A stretch of 64,000 nt of DNA from Prorocentrum cordatum (lineage: Eukaryota > Sar > Dinophyceae > Prorocentrales > Prorocentraceae): positions 212,010 through 276,009 of the forward strand of contig CAUYUJ010016475.1 of NCBI GenBank assembly GCA_963575745.1, given 5' to 3'. This document shows positions 21,890-32,529 of the stretch, in pieces. Numbering within the stretch: position 1 is the stretch's first letter; every line of letters starts with the position of its first letter. A program made the translations under genes and the position numbers. A model generated the notes under the pieces. That model made no database searches and was not told the origin of the DNA. It saw only the letters and a list, made by a program, of their open reading frames with translations.

Positions 21890-22290
21890 TCTGCAGTTGT
21901 GGGCACCGTCGTTGTGTGCACCGCATTCGGTGGAGCTCCACATGGGGCCACGAAACGTGCGAGGGGCGTGCCAGTATGGGCGCGGTGGGCGCATACGAGC
22001 GCTGGCAACTGGGCCTTCGGTGGCGCTCCCGATGGGGCCACGAAACGTGCGAGGGGTGTGCCAAACTGGGTGCGGTGGGCACATGCGAGCGCTGGCATCT
22101 GGGCCTTCGGTGGTGCTTCCTATGCTGCCATGAAGCGTGTGATGCGTGTGCCAAACTGGGCGCGACGGGCGCATGCGAGCGCTGGCATCTGGGCCTTCGG
22201 TGGAGCTCCCAATGTGGTCTTGAAGCGTGTGAGGGGTGTCCAAAAATTGGTGCGTCGGGCGCATGCGTGCGCTGGCATCTGGGCACCTGG
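21890..22290 (+). repeat. 90-bp tandem repeat
   Basis: GGGCCTTCGGTGG recurs at 22011, 22101 and 22191, exactly 90 bp apart, with a degenerate first copy near 21928 and a last one near 22281. Each unit contains GAGCGCTGGCATCTGGGCC, GAGCTCC and CGAAACGTGCGAGGGGTGTG. The period is a multiple of three, so it stays open as a protein-like frame, but nothing supports expression. The units relate to 1403-1690 in reverse orientation. Confidence 0.8.
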
Positions 22291-22439
22291 CTGCCTGGCA
22301 CCAACAAATCCCCCCGATCGGCCGAAGGGTGTCTGAAGTTCGGCAGGTCCTCATCCTGCTTCCCGCAGCGCGGCACCAGAGATGGCCTCTCGGCCGAACG
22401 ATGCCTTGAAGCCTGGCCGATCCGAGACTGCGAAGCCCC

Positions 22440-22512
22440 CTGGCGGAGGAGGAGGAGGAGGAGGCGGAGGAGGAGGAGGAGGAGGAGAAGGAGGAGGAGA
22501 AGGAGGACCCAC
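22440..22512 (+). repeat. GGA microsatellite
   Basis: Short (GGA)n tract between two similar segments that both read CCTGAAG(T/C)T(C/T)GGC. Confidence 0.85.
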
Positions 22513-22516
22513 CGAA

Positions 22517-22672
22517 GGACGTCCTGAAGCTTGGCGGGTCTGAGATCGCGAGGCTGCCGGAGCTCTTCGAGTCGGACTTCGAGTGGAGCCAGAAGGGCAA
22601 GGCGTTGTTCAGGAGACGACCCCTCGCGGCACCGCTGCTTTCCGCGGCGCCCGCCCTCATCCTCCGAAGTGT
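22517..22672 (+). CDS. Possible isolated exon
   Basis: The plus frame reads DVLKLGGSEIARLPELFESD then FEWSQKGKALFRRRPLAAPL and LLSAAPALILRSV before TAA. Codon third positions are mostly G or C and the composition is protein-like rather than repeat-like. No domain is recognised, no splice sites are certain and no partner exon is seen. It could also be a decayed gene fragment. Confidence 0.25.
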
Positions 22673-22744
22673 TTAATTTCATGGAAGCTCCAGGAGATCA
22701 CCCCCGTGACCGAGGAAGAAAGGGGGGGCAGCAGGGAAGGGGAG

Positions 22745-23640
22745 GATCAGGGGCAACGTTAGGGGAGGGTCCTTCTACGAAGGCCCGCCCCCGATGCCTT
22801 ATCTGAGATTCGACGTCGCGGAAAAATGCAACATCGCCAAACATCAAGTCGGGAGTTTTCGACCCCATCTTTCTGCGGCATTTTTCGACCCCATCTTTCT
22901 TTGGCATCACGCGAGCCGGATCGATCTGTGATGGTTCTGGGGCCCGAATCTCGGCGAAATTGCTCGTCGTATGTTGGGGCCGCCGGGCGAGGGCCTTCAC
23001 CTGGGATGGGTCGAGAGGTTGGAGACTGTTGTGAAGGGTCCGGCGAGAACACAGGTTGTCGGGCCCCCCCGTCCCACCCCGGAGAACCTTACCTTGTCGG
23101 TTGCGCGGGTCCAAAGAGGAAGCTTCGCAGAGCCAGTGCGCGCGGGCATGGGGCTGCCCGGAGCAAAAAAGTTCGGTCATCGGCCGGCACCTTCCTCCCC
23201 CCGATCGGATCACCTGGGTTTCACCGCCGGAAAATATGAACGATCGCTTGGCATCTCGCCCTCGGGGGGGAGCTGGCGGAAGCAGAACGAAAGGGGGGTG
23301 AGCTTCGAGGTTCTGGGTTCGAACAGGTTTTGTGCCTTGATCGATGTCCTCGGGCCACTGTCGGGCCCAGGGATTGTCAGAAACGGATCTAGACGGACCC
23401 CGGGAGAGGTCTGGGGCTCGATGTTGATCGGCTTTGCCCTTGTTTGTCCCTCCGTCTTCGTCGATTTGCTCGGGGCCCGTCCAGCACAGATCCCCTAGTC
23501 GCCTCCAGTGCCTCTTGGCCCAAAGTTACTGTTAGCCCAGGAGATGTAAAGTGGCCTCGCGTGGCTGGGCGGCTACTGTTACGTAAAGGCGCGTCGACTA
23601 CTGCGTAGAGCGGAGCCTGCTCGGGGTCTCCCAGGGGCCT
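22745..23640. other. No gene; fragments of dispersed elements
   Basis: CAGGGGCAACGTTAGGGGAG at 22749 is a lone family C end. At 22815-22965, GCAACATCGCC, GAGCCGGATCGATCTGTGAT and GGGGCCCGAATCTCGGCG match one arm of the fold-back element at 34965-35495. CGACCCCATCTTTCT is duplicated at 22858 and 22888. No coding evidence. Confidence 0.5.
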
Positions 23641-23739
23641 TTTTATAGTATTTGTTCATTTGCCAGCGTGGACCCCGACCAGTGGAGTATTGCACTCTCG
23701 GTGTGGACTCTACGTGGTATGGGTTACACTTTACGTGGT

Positions 23740-23870
23740 GCCATATCTGTCGTGTAATGACTACATCGCGCTTCGCGCCATGCACCTTCGCCCTTCCAGT
23801 TTCGCATGAAGGCGGAAATACATATACACACATATGTATGTGTATATATTCCTCTTCCTATATTTTCACA
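23740..23870. repeat. Hairpin-plus-AT repeat, left copy
   Basis: CGCGCTTCGCGCCATGCACC near 23768, then AGTTTCGCATGAAGGCGGAA, then alternating TA/CA steps ending in ATATATTCC. The reverse complement of the same order is found at 24740-24860. Confidence 0.55.
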
Positions 23871-24009
23871 AGCCCGGGCGGGGGGAAAACCCATCCCCCC
23901 CCCCCCCCAAAACTGGACTCCCGGGATCTGGGGCTTTGGGGCCCTCCGGACGGGTCTCGAAGCGGCCCCCCGGGCCTCGCAGGGCGTTTTGCCAAGCCTT
24001 CCCAGCACA

Positions 24010-24600
24010 CCTAGGGCGATCAGGGGGGTCATCGGAGAGGTCCCAGAGACCCCCAAGACAGCACAAGAGCACTCCAAGAATGACCGACGTGACCTCAAGA
24101 TGGCCCAAAAGGCCTCCAGGACGGCCCCAAAGAGGCCTCCTAGAGCACTCCCAAGAAGGCCCCAAGAGGCACAAATCTTTGATTTGGTATTGGTTTTTGC
24201 TGAATTTGGGGGTTCTCCTCTTCTCGGCTTCCCGACGCTCCAAGACGGCGGTCTTCTGGGCGTCCGAAGCCGCCTGGGAGGCTCCAACATCGCCCCAAAA
24301 CCATCCGAAAGGGCTTCCAGGCAGTCCAAGAGCCCCAAACCGGCACAACACGGGTCCAAGATGGCCCTCAGAGAGCCCCATGGCGGCCCAAGATGGCCTC
24401 AAGACACCCTCCGAAGCATTCCAAATCGTGACCTGGTCGTTCAGGGAAACCGCGGTTGGAGGCAGGGTGGCCCGAGGAAGTCCCCAGAGGCCCCCAGAAT
24501 ACGCCCAGGAGGTCTCCAGAAGGCTTTCAGAAAGCTTGAAACAACGAATGTGAGGCCCCCAGAGGCCCTCCAAGGAGGAGCCTCCGCAAAAAAGAGCTGA
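24010..24600 (-). repeat. CTTGG-type repeat, reverse orientation
   Basis: GGCCCCAAGAGGC, GCCCAAGATGGCC and CCAAGACGGC units are the reverse complement of the CTTGG family. Frames across it are low-complexity. Confidence 0.65.
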
Positions 24601-24739
24601 GGAGGATTGGGAGAATGCGCAGGGTACGGCGAACATAAGGAAAAAGAAGCATGGAGGAAGGATAACGAATAACATTATTATAGCGGCGATGCCGGAAAAG
24701 GCAACAAGGAGTTATCTCTAAATTGTCGGCTTGACCTTT

Positions 24740-24808
24740 CTGCTATTCCGCCTGCGTGCCAAACTTTAAGGACCAAGGTGCATGGCGCGAAGCGCCACTG
24801 CAGTCTTG

Positions 24809-24843
<35 letters not shown>

Positions 24844-24860
24844 GTGTATATATATATATT
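24740..24860. repeat. Hairpin-plus-(CT)n/AT repeat, right copy
   Basis: GGTGCATGGCGCGAAGCGCC at 24777, then (CT)n and alternating TA to 24860. It pairs as an inverted relative with 23740-23870. Confidence 0.55.
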
Positions 24861-24999
24861 CCCATGCAAGAGGCCTGGGGGCCTGGGACCGCGACCTCGA
24901 CGGCGCATGGGGTACCGGGGCCTCTGGGGCGCCCCCGGGACGGCTCCCGAGGGCGCCGGGGGCCGCCAAACAGATCAAGAGGGCGCACAAGCCTCGAAA

Positions 25000-25440
25000 T
25001 GTAGCTTGAAGACTCCGACGATGGCTCCAAGAGGGCTTCCGGGAGCCCCCGAGACAGCCCAAGAGGGCTCCAAAAGCCCTCCCTAGAGGGCCCCAAGAGG
25101 CAAAAATGGCCCCGTTCCTTTCGGAAAACGTATATTTTTCAGGGATTCGCCTCTTCACCTTCCAGGAGAACGAAGACGGCCCGAGAGGCCGACAGGATCG
25201 CCCCAAGACAGCCCAAGAGGGTTCCAAGACAGCCCAAAAGGGCCCCTGGCTAGCCCGAGAGGTCCCCAAGACGGCCCAAGAGGGACCCAGGACGGCCCCA
25301 AGCAGGGGCCAAGAGAGGATGCCCTACGAACATGTCAAGCCCTCCGCCCCCAGAGGTCCCAAGCAGGCCCCCAAAACGCCCCCAAGAAGCCCCCCAAAGA
25401 CCTTCAAGAAGCTCCCTAGAGGCCCCCCAACAGCCCCCTG
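25000..25440 (-). repeat. CTTGG-type repeat, reverse orientation, second block
   Basis: Same family as 24010-24600: GCCCAAGAGGG, CCCCAAGACGGCC and similar units on the plus strand. Confidence 0.6.
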
Positions 25441-26214
25441 ATCAGACGCCCTCAGGTACTCTTCCCGCTCCCGAAGCTTCCAGACCACTCTTCGCTTCCT
25501 GAGGCCCGAAACGGGGCCCGGGACCGTCAAACATTTACGACGAAACACCGGGCCCATGGAAGGTTTTCGGACTTCGGGCCCACTCCAGGGACCCCGCGTT
25601 GAACAAGTCACGCTAGCGAATCTCTTGGACAGGATGACATACCGGACCCGACGTGTTGCGACAAAAGCACGGAGTCGGTCCACGGAGCATCCCTCCCTCT
25701 TCTCACCCCTCCTGACCCCCTCGCGTCGTCAAAGGATCACGACGGGAGGTTTGCGGCAGTTCTCAGTCACCATTGGCCTTTAAACGGCCCCGGGACCACA
25801 AAAAACGAAGATGGCGCGCCGACCTCCAGGAGCCGACGTGGCAAGAAGATCACGACGTCAGCCTGGACCACGTGCCTAGAACCTAAGCGCCTGGACCAGA
25901 AAGCCAAGGAATTCACGTGACTAGAACCTAAGAGCGCGCGAAGCGCGCGCGGTTCTAGTGTATTTATATAGGTGTAAGAGAGAGAGAGAGAGAGAGAGAA
26001 AAAAAAAAGAAAGAAAGAAAGAAAGACAGAGAGGGACATATAAACGAGGAGCGAATCATCGGCATATCCAGTTGTTTTCGTTTCTGTTATGGTCGTTATC
26101 CGCCTTGTTTTTCCCAACCCTCCTTGGTTGGGTATTCGTTTTGAATAGAGCAGTGTGGTCGCGTCCTTCCTCCTCCCGCCTCCCGCCTCTTTCCTGCCTC
26201 TTTCTGTCTTGCCT
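25441..26214. other. No gene; (GA)n tract
   Basis: GAGAGA repeats then A-rich GAAA repeats lie at 25976-26025, next to GCGCGCGAAGCGCGCGC at about 25933, which can form a hairpin. No convincing coding frame. Confidence 0.5.
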
Positions 26215-27460
26215 GCGGGGGGCTGCGATCTGTGAAACTGTCGCCACTTCCGAGCCCTGCTGGGGGGCCAGCACAGTGAGGGCCACGGGCGGATTCAAAT
26301 TAGACCTCGCCATCCCTGGGGGGCTGCGATCTGCGAAACTGTCGCCATTTTCGAGCCCTGCTGGGGGGCCCAGCACAGTGAGTTCAAATTAGACCTCGCC
26401 AGGGGGGCTGCGATCTGCGAAACTGTCGCCATTTTCGAGGCCTGCTGGGGGGCCCAGCACAGTGAGGGCCACGCGCGGATTCAAATTAGACCTCGCCATC
26501 CCTGGGGGGCTGCGATCTGCGAAACTGTCGCCATTTTCGAGGCCTGCTGGGGGGCCCAGCACAGTGAGGGCCACGCGCGGATTCAAATTAGACCTCGCCA
26601 TCCCTGGGGGGCTGCGATCTGCGAAACTGTCGCCATTTTCGAGGCCTGCTGGGGGGCCCAGCACAGTGAGGGCCACGCGCGGATTCAAATTAGACCTCGC
26701 CATCCCTGGGGGGCTGCGATCTGCGAAACTGTCGCCATTTTCGAGGCCTGCTGGGGGGCCCAGCACAGAGGGCCACGCGCGGATTCAAATTAGACCTCGC
26801 CATCCCTGGGGGGCTGCGATCTGTGAAACTGTCGCCATTTTCGAGGCCTGCTGGGGGGCCCAGCACAGTGAGGGCCACGCGCGGATTCAAATTAGACCTC
26901 GCCATCCCTGGGGGGCTGCGATCTGCGAAACTGTCGCCATTTTCGAGGCCTGCTGGGGGGCCCAGCACAGTGAGGGCCACGCGCGGATTCAAATTAGACC
27001 TCGCCATCCCTGGGGGGCTGCGATCTGCGAAACTGTCGCCATTTTCGAGGCCTGCTGGGGGGCCCAGCACAGTGAGGGCCACGCGCGGATTCAAATTAGA
27101 CCTCGCCATCCCTGGGGGGCTGCGATCTGCGAAACTGTCGCCATTTTCGAGGCCTGCTGGGGGGCCCAGCACAGTGAGGGCCACGCGCGATTCAAATTAG
27201 ACCTCGCCATCCCTGGGGGGCTGCGATCTGCGAAACTGTCGCCATTTTCGAGGCCTGCTGGGGGGCCCAGCACAGTGAGGGCCACGCGCGGATTCAAATT
27301 AGACCTCGCCATCCCTGGGGGGCTGCGATCTGCGAAACTGCCGCCATTTTCGAGGCCTGCTGGGGGGCCCAGCACAGTGAGGGCCACGGGCAGATTCAAA
27401 TGAGACCTCGCCATCCCTGCGGGGCTGCGATCTGTGAACCTGTCGCCACTTTCGAGGCCT
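26215..27460 (+). repeat. 102-bp tandem repeat array, ~12 copies
   Basis: The unit contains GGGGGCTGCGATCTGCGAAA, CTGTCGCCATTTTCGAGGCC, TGCTGGGGGGCCCAGCACAG and GGGCCACGCGCGGATTCAAA. AGTGAGGGCC recurs at 26461, 26563 and 26665, exactly 102 bp apart. Copies are nearly identical in the centre; small deletions (TG missing near 26767, one G missing near 27189) and more changes occur at both edges. Since 102 is a multiple of three, frames stay open for over 300 codons on both strands without being genes. Confidence 0.95.
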
Positions 27461-28300
27461 GCTGTGATCCCCGTTTTCGAAGTGGCTAGGAGTGCTCAGG
27501 AATTGTAAATCATCAGCTTTATCAAGCCCTTTTCCTGTAGCCAGTGTCCTGCGAGTCTCCCGAATTCCGTCTGCAGACATATGTAACCCTCGCTCCGTCA
27601 TCGCCCCCTTATAAAGTATCCCAAACTATTTGCGCCCCGCTTTTGCGCAGGGGTTGGGTACGTCGCCAGGGTAATTTTTCTCCCACTTACCATATTTATG
27701 ATTCCACTTCTCGATCTTCCCTGTGAACCATCTCCCATCATTTTTTCAGATGTTTGTTGTGCGGCGGGGCCTCCTCCTTGGATAGTGTTCCAGGGACCTC
27801 GCGAAAGTTTGTCGGGGGCTTCTTGGGCACCTCTGGAAGCCTACTGTGCGCGTCTTGGGCGTCTCCGGGAGCCGCTCGGAGCCACCAACCACGGCCTCCT
27901 TCAACGACAACGGCCGGGCCGCGATTTGAAGTGGTTGGATGTGGCGTCGTGGAGCCATCTGGGGCCGTCATGGGGCTTTCTCCTTGCCGTCTTGGGGTCC
28001 ATTCTCTTCTACTTTTGCATGCCCTTTTGGTCAAGGTTGATGTGTTTGGGTCCTCTTGGGCGGTCTCGGAAGCCCGGCCTAGCGAAGAGCTGAGGAGTAC
28101 CCCACAAATTCATGAAACATTTTACGCTCGTAGTCGTTCGCTGCGTTTGGCTGGCCGGCCTCTTGAGGATCTTCTTCGGGCCGTCTTCGGGCGTGCCTGT
28201 GGTGTCTTGGACCGCTCGGGGCTCTCGCGGGGCCGCCCTCTCGAATCCTGAGCGGCTTGGGCCAATTGAACGAGGCCCGCAGGGGCGCCCAGGAGCCAGA
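27461..28300. other. No gene; divergent CTTGG-type sequence
   Basis: From about 27780 to 28230 there are scattered CTTCTTGGGCACC, CGTCTTGGGCGTC and GTCTTGGGGTCC units, a worn copy of the CTTGG family without its tail. Confidence 0.45.
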
Positions 28301-28308
28301 ACGGCCCA

Positions 28309-28444
28309 GGCTTGGCATCGCTCGGACGTGTGCATTTTTCCTTCGGCGAGGACCATCGAGGAGCATCCTTGATCACTTGGCGAAGAAACCGCACACGAAA
28401 CTGAAAACAGCACAGGGAATGGACGTCCGAGCGATGGCGAGCAG
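28309..28444. mobile_element. Family G inverted-repeat element (~135 bp)
   Basis: Left GGCATCGCTCGGACGTGTGC and right GGACGTCCGAGCGATGGCGA form inverted repeats of about 20 bp. The interior, CTTCGGCGAGGACCATCGAG and GCATCCTTGATCACTTGGCG, recurs at 61571-61703 and in part at 21788-21870. Confidence 0.75.
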
Positions 28445-28639
28445 GGGACTCTCGGCAGGGGGCGTCCGAGGGGGCCCCTGGGACGTCCTCAGGCCCCATC
28501 TGCTCGGACCCCACGCGGGAGGCCTCCCGAGTCTGGCGCCGGCCAGGCGTCCACCATGCGGTCGGAGCGGCAGTCTGTTGCTCCTCCCCCCCCTTCCTCC
28601 TCGCACGGCCCAGTCGACCAAGGATGGTGCTCATGGTGA

Positions 28640-28830
28640 GTCCTCCTCCTCCTCCTCCTCGAGTCGAGTAGAGTCGAGTCGAGTCGAGGAGGACTCCTCT
28701 TCCTCTCCCTCCTCCACCTCCTCCCCCTCCTCCTCTTTCTCCTCCAGTCGAGTCGATTCGAATCGAGTCGAGTCGTGTCGAGTCTTCTTCTTCTTCCTCC
28801 TCCTCCTCCTTCTCCCCCTCCCCCTCCAGT
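28640..28830 (+). repeat. CTC and GAGTC tracts
   Basis: (CTC)n interspersed with (GAGTC)n runs around 28670-28690 and 28745-28780. Low-complexity only. Confidence 0.9.
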
Positions 28831-28844
28831 GTACAGGAAGGAAG

Positions 28845-29220
28845 CCGTTGTTGTTGCAACTCGGGGGGTTACAACCCAATTCTGAGATTCAAGATTTCCC
28901 CTGATAGAAAACAGGGTGCAAGCCCCGGGAAGGGCGCTTCAATTGAAACAACAGAATGTGCCCTGGAGGGGGGAACCAACATTATTCTAGAAATTGAAAT
29001 GCTACCATCATGTTTAAACTGTTCGCTCTTACCTGCGTTCGTGCCATTCAACATGTATATCCCAAGCCCTCGATAAACTCTTCCTTCGTTTTCGATCGTA
29101 CCCCCTTTGGGATAGATCTTTCTTATATGCAATGTGTTGTTTACGCTTCGCGAATCCATCCCATTCAGAAGCCCTGCCCACGAGAGCTGACGGGATATTG
29201 AAAGCAGAGACACAGTGAAA
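28845..29220 (+). repeat. ~0.75-kb dispersed unit, part P, copy 1
   Basis: GTTGTTGTTG, CCCAATTCTGAG, TGTGCCCTGGAG and CTGTTCGCTCTTACCTG appear in the same order at 32530-32830 and 33247-33600, and the first part again at 34003-34150. No coding frame is conserved between copies. Confidence 0.7.
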
Positions 29221-29249
29221 CAAAAAAGTCAAAGAGAGGATGCGGAGGA

Positions 29250-30040
29250 ATGTGTTGAGCCATGGTGGAGGACTTCTTGGAGCTATGGTTTTTGTTGGGG
29301 TCGTCTTGGGGTCCTCTTGGGGCTCTTTTGGGGCATATTGGGGCATCTTGGGGCCCTCTTGGGGCTCTTTGGGGGATCGTAGGGTCCTCTTGGGGCTCTT
29401 TTCGGGCGCCTTTGGGCCCTCATGGGGCCCACTTGGGGCTATCGTGGGGCTCTCTTCGGGCCCTCTCGGGAGCTATGGAGCGCCTCCTGGGCATCTTGGA
29501 GACCATCGATCAAATGAGGGGGGTCCTCGATTTTCGTCGCCCCTTCGGGGCCATCGAAAGAGCCTCTTGTGGCGCCCTCAGGGCGCTCTTGGGGCGATCT
29601 TGGGCGCTCTTGGGGCCGTCTTGGGGGCCTCTTGGGCACTTCTTGGAGCTCTCTTGGGCCATCTCGGAGCCATCCTGAGGCCTCTAAAGCGCATCGGAAG
29701 CGAACAGGCGAGAAGGCCAACATCAACGTTTTCCCCAGATGTTGAAGGATCTGGGCTTCTCGGGGAGGTCCTGAGGGGTCTCTAAAGGCACTTGGATTCC
29801 CCTTGTGGCCTTCTTGGGGCCTCTTGGAGGCATGTTATTAGTTAGCTTGAGGCATGCTGGCCTGTTTTGAGCGATCTTGGAGGCTATCTTGGAGCATCGG
29901 AGGCCCTCTTGGAGCCATCTTGGGCGAAAAAGGATTGGGGGAGGAGTGAACCCCTCCCCGAAGGGGAAGAAGGGGCTGCGGAAGAGGAACGAAAGACATT
30001 GTTAGACCGCCTGTCGCCCAGAAGGTTTGCGGGATTTCGT
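29250..30040 (+). repeat. CTTGG-type composite repeat, copy C
   Basis: Dense CTTGGGGC(T/C) units, the GACCATCGATCAAATGAGGG motif at about 29501, GCGCATCGGAAGCGAACAGG at about 29689, and the tail AACCCCTCCCCGAAGGGGAA followed by GGAAGAGGAACGAAAGACAT. It lacks the purine-rich start of copies A and D. Confidence 0.75.
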
Positions 30041-30109
30041 GCAGTCCCTACGGCAGGGGAAGCGAGGACGCATGGAAGAAAGGGATACGGGGGGGGGAGG
30101 ACGGAGCAA

Positions 30110-30437
30110 GAGCGAGAGAGAGAGAGAGAACAAACAACAAGTAGCAGGATGGAGCCAGGCGCAGAAAACACGTGGCGGGTAGACCCCAACAGGCGGGTCG
30201 GGCGGGCAGATCGGGCGGGTAGACATTAACAGTCGGGTCTGGAGAGCGGGCCTGGGCGGCCAGGTCGAGCAGGCGGGTTGCTGAAGCGTGCGTCCTGCGT
30301 GAATCGCGAGTCTCGAGCGATAGCGCGCTGCCCCGGTAAATCGTGAGATAGGCAAAAGAGGGAGCGTGATTCCTGAGTGTCGAGGGCGAGGCGTGTGAAT
30401 AATTTGTAAAAAGTGCCACGCGAGAGCCGATTTTTTC
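30110..30437 (+). repeat. ~0.75-kb dispersed unit, parts R and Q, copy 1
   Basis: GGGCGGGTAGACATTAACAG, GGCCAGGTCGAGCAGGCGGG and TTGCTGAAGCGTGC match 32930-33010 and 33660-33770. GAGTCTCGAGCGATAGCGCG-type units match 33030-33240. It is interrupted at 30438 by the composite element. Confidence 0.65.
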
Positions 30438-30589
30438 ACCTGACAGCGAAGACTGATAGGGTCCTAGTAGTGTCAAAAGCATCATGACGCCCCAGGGGGG
30501 TCTGGGCGGGATCCGGACAAAACCGAACAAAACCGGCAGCCCCAGGAATCTTTAGGAATCTTAAGAAATTCTTAGGAATCATCAGGAAT

Positions 30590-31075
30590 CCATTCCCAGA
30601 ACACCATTCCCAGGCCACATTTTGAATGCCCAGAGCCAACTGTAGGCCACTTCGTGTTCCTCGTGTTCCCAGAACACCACTCCCAGGACACATTTTGAAT
30701 GCCCGGAGCCAACCGTAGGCCACTTCGTGTTCTTCGTGTTCCCAGAACACCATGCCCAGGCCACATTTTGAATGCCTGGAGCCAACTGTAGGCCACTTCG
30801 TGATCTTCGTGTTCCCAGAACACCATTCCTAGGCCACATGTTGAATGCCCGGAGCCAACTGTAAGCCTTTTCGTGTTCTTCGTGTTCCCAGAACACAATT
30901 CCCAGGCCACATTGTGAATGCCCGGAGCCAACTGTAGGCCACTTCGTGTTCTTCGTGTTCCCAGAACACAATTCCTGTACCATATTTTGATTGCCCGGAG
31001 CCAACCGTGGGCCACTTCGTGATCTTCGTGTTCCCAGAACGCAAGTCCTGTGCCATATTTTGAATGCCCGAGCTG
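30590..31075 (+). repeat. 73-bp tandem repeat
   Basis: GAGCCAACTGTAGGCCACTT recurs every 73 bp (30633, 30706 and on). Each unit includes TTCCCAGAACACCATTCCCA and CACATTTTGAATGCCCGGAG. The same unit occurs at 53900-54310 and 57950-58300, always directly downstream of the same left-end sequence. Confidence 0.9.
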
Positions 31076-32070
31076 AGGCAGGCTGAGGCCCAGGCAGGCT
31101 GAGGCCCAGGCAGGCTGAGGCTGAGGCTGAGGCACGCCGAGGCAGGCTGAGGCTGAGGCTGAGGCAGGCTGAGGCTGAGGCAGGCTGAGGCTGAGGCTGA
31201 CGCAGGCTGAGGCCGAGGCAGGCTGAGGCTGAGGCTGAGCAGGCTGAGGCCGAGGCAGGCTGAGGCTGAGGCTGAGGCAGGCTGAGGCTGAGGCTGATGC
31301 AGGCTGAGGCTGAGAGGCTGACGCTGAGGCTGAGGCAGGCTGAGGCTGAGGCTGAGGCTGAGGCTGAGGAGGCTGAGGCTGAGGCTGAGGCTGAGGCTGA
31401 GGCTGAGGCTGAGGCTGAGGCTGAGGCTGAGGCTGAGGCTGAGGCTGAGGCTGAGGCTGAGGCTGAGGCTGAGGCTGAGGCAGGCTGAGGCTGAGGCAGG
31501 CTGAGGCTGAGGCTGAGGCGAGGCAGGCTGAGGCTGAGGCCGAGGCAAGGAGGCAGGCTGAGGCTGAGGCTGAGGCTGAGGCTGAGGCTGAGGCTGAGGG
31601 CTGAGGCTGAGACAGGCTGAGGCTGAGGCTGAGGCAGGCTGAGGCTGAGGCAGGCTGAGGCTGAGGCCGAGGCAGGCTCAGGCCGAGACAGGCTGAGGCT
31701 GAGACTGAGGCTGAGGCTGAGGATGAGGCCGAGGCAGGCCGAAGCTGAGACAAGGTGAGGCTGAATGGGGGGGGAAGGGGGGGGGAGGGGAGGCTGAGGC
31801 AGGCTGAGGCCGAGGCAGGCTGAGGCCGAGGCAGGCTGAGGCTGAGGCTGAGGCAAGCCGAGGCAGGCTGAGGCTGAGGCTGAGGCTGAGGCTGAGGCTG
31901 AGGCTGAGGCTGAGGCAGGCTGAGGCTGAGGCTGACGCAGGCTGAGGCCGAGGCAGGCTGAGGCTGAGGCTGAGGCAGGCTGAGGCTGAGGCCGAGGCAG
32001 GCTGAGGCTGACGCTGAGGCAAGCCGAGGCAGGCTGAGGCTGAGGCTGAAACTGAGGCAGGCTGAGGCAT
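31073..32070 (+). repeat. GAGGCT hexanucleotide array
   Basis: About 1 kb of (GAGGCT)n with GAGGCAGGCT and GAGGCCGAGGCA variants. The uniform sequence is open in all frames (Ala-Glu, Ala-Ser or Leu-Ser repeats); not a gene. Confidence 0.95.
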
Positions 32071-32529
32071 CCGTAGGAATCCATAGGAATCCTCAAGAAT
32101 TCGTAGGAATCCTTAGGAATCCGTAGGCATCCTTAGGAATCCGTAGGCATAGTTAAGCATCCTCAGGAATCCTTGGGATTCCCTAGGAATCCTTAGGAAT
32201 CCCTAGGAATTCATAGGAATCAGGATTCCTAAGGATTCTTAAGGTTTCCTAAGGATTCTTATGGATTCTTAAGGGTGCCTAAGGATACCTTAGGAATCCC
32301 TGGGAATCCTTAGGATTCCATTGGATCCTAAGGCCGTTGCCACTGCGACTGTCATTGCGAATGCGACTGCGACTGCGAGAACAGCAGAATTCTACAACTG
32401 GATTCTCACCTGAATCGTAAGGGGAATGCTTCCAGATATGCTTATACACATCGCTGACAGGTTGCTTTGCCGGGATACTTAATAACTTGTGTGGGCGTCC
32501 CGCGCGAGAATGAGGTTTGGACGGAAGAG

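Larger units (their letters stand above)
30438..32462 (+). mobile_element. Composite inverted-repeat element, short copy 1 (~2.0 kb)
   Basis: Left end ACCTGACAGCGA at 30438; right end TCGCTGACAGGT at 32451-32462, its inverted repeat with one mismatch. After the left end come GAAGACTGATAGG and CCCCAGGGGGGTCTGGGCGG, then about seven 73-bp repeats to 31070, a GAGGCT hexanucleotide array to about 32070, short AGGAATCCTT units, and a right-end segment with CACTGCGACTGTCATTGCGA, CAGCAGAATTCTACAACTGG and GGGGAATGCTTCCAGATATG. The order and ends match 57801-59842, and the ends also match 53771-57782. No gene lies inside. Confidence 0.75.

Noticed and set aside
26462-27403. 313-codon frame and its minus-strand counterparts
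   Set aside because: The 102-bp array is open in several frames on both strands because the period is a multiple of three and the unit lacks stops.
26215-27460. CRISPR-like array
   Set aside because: No unique spacers between repeats: the whole 102-bp unit is repeated. The context is eukaryotic.
30590-31075. CRISPR-like array in the 73-bp repeats
   Set aside because: The full unit repeats without variable spacers and it belongs to a mobile element.
30572-32096. Long minus-strand frames of 390-504 codons
   Set aside because: They translate the GAGGCT array and 73-bp repeats (Ser-Ala, Ser-Leu runs). Frame openness follows from the 6-bp period.
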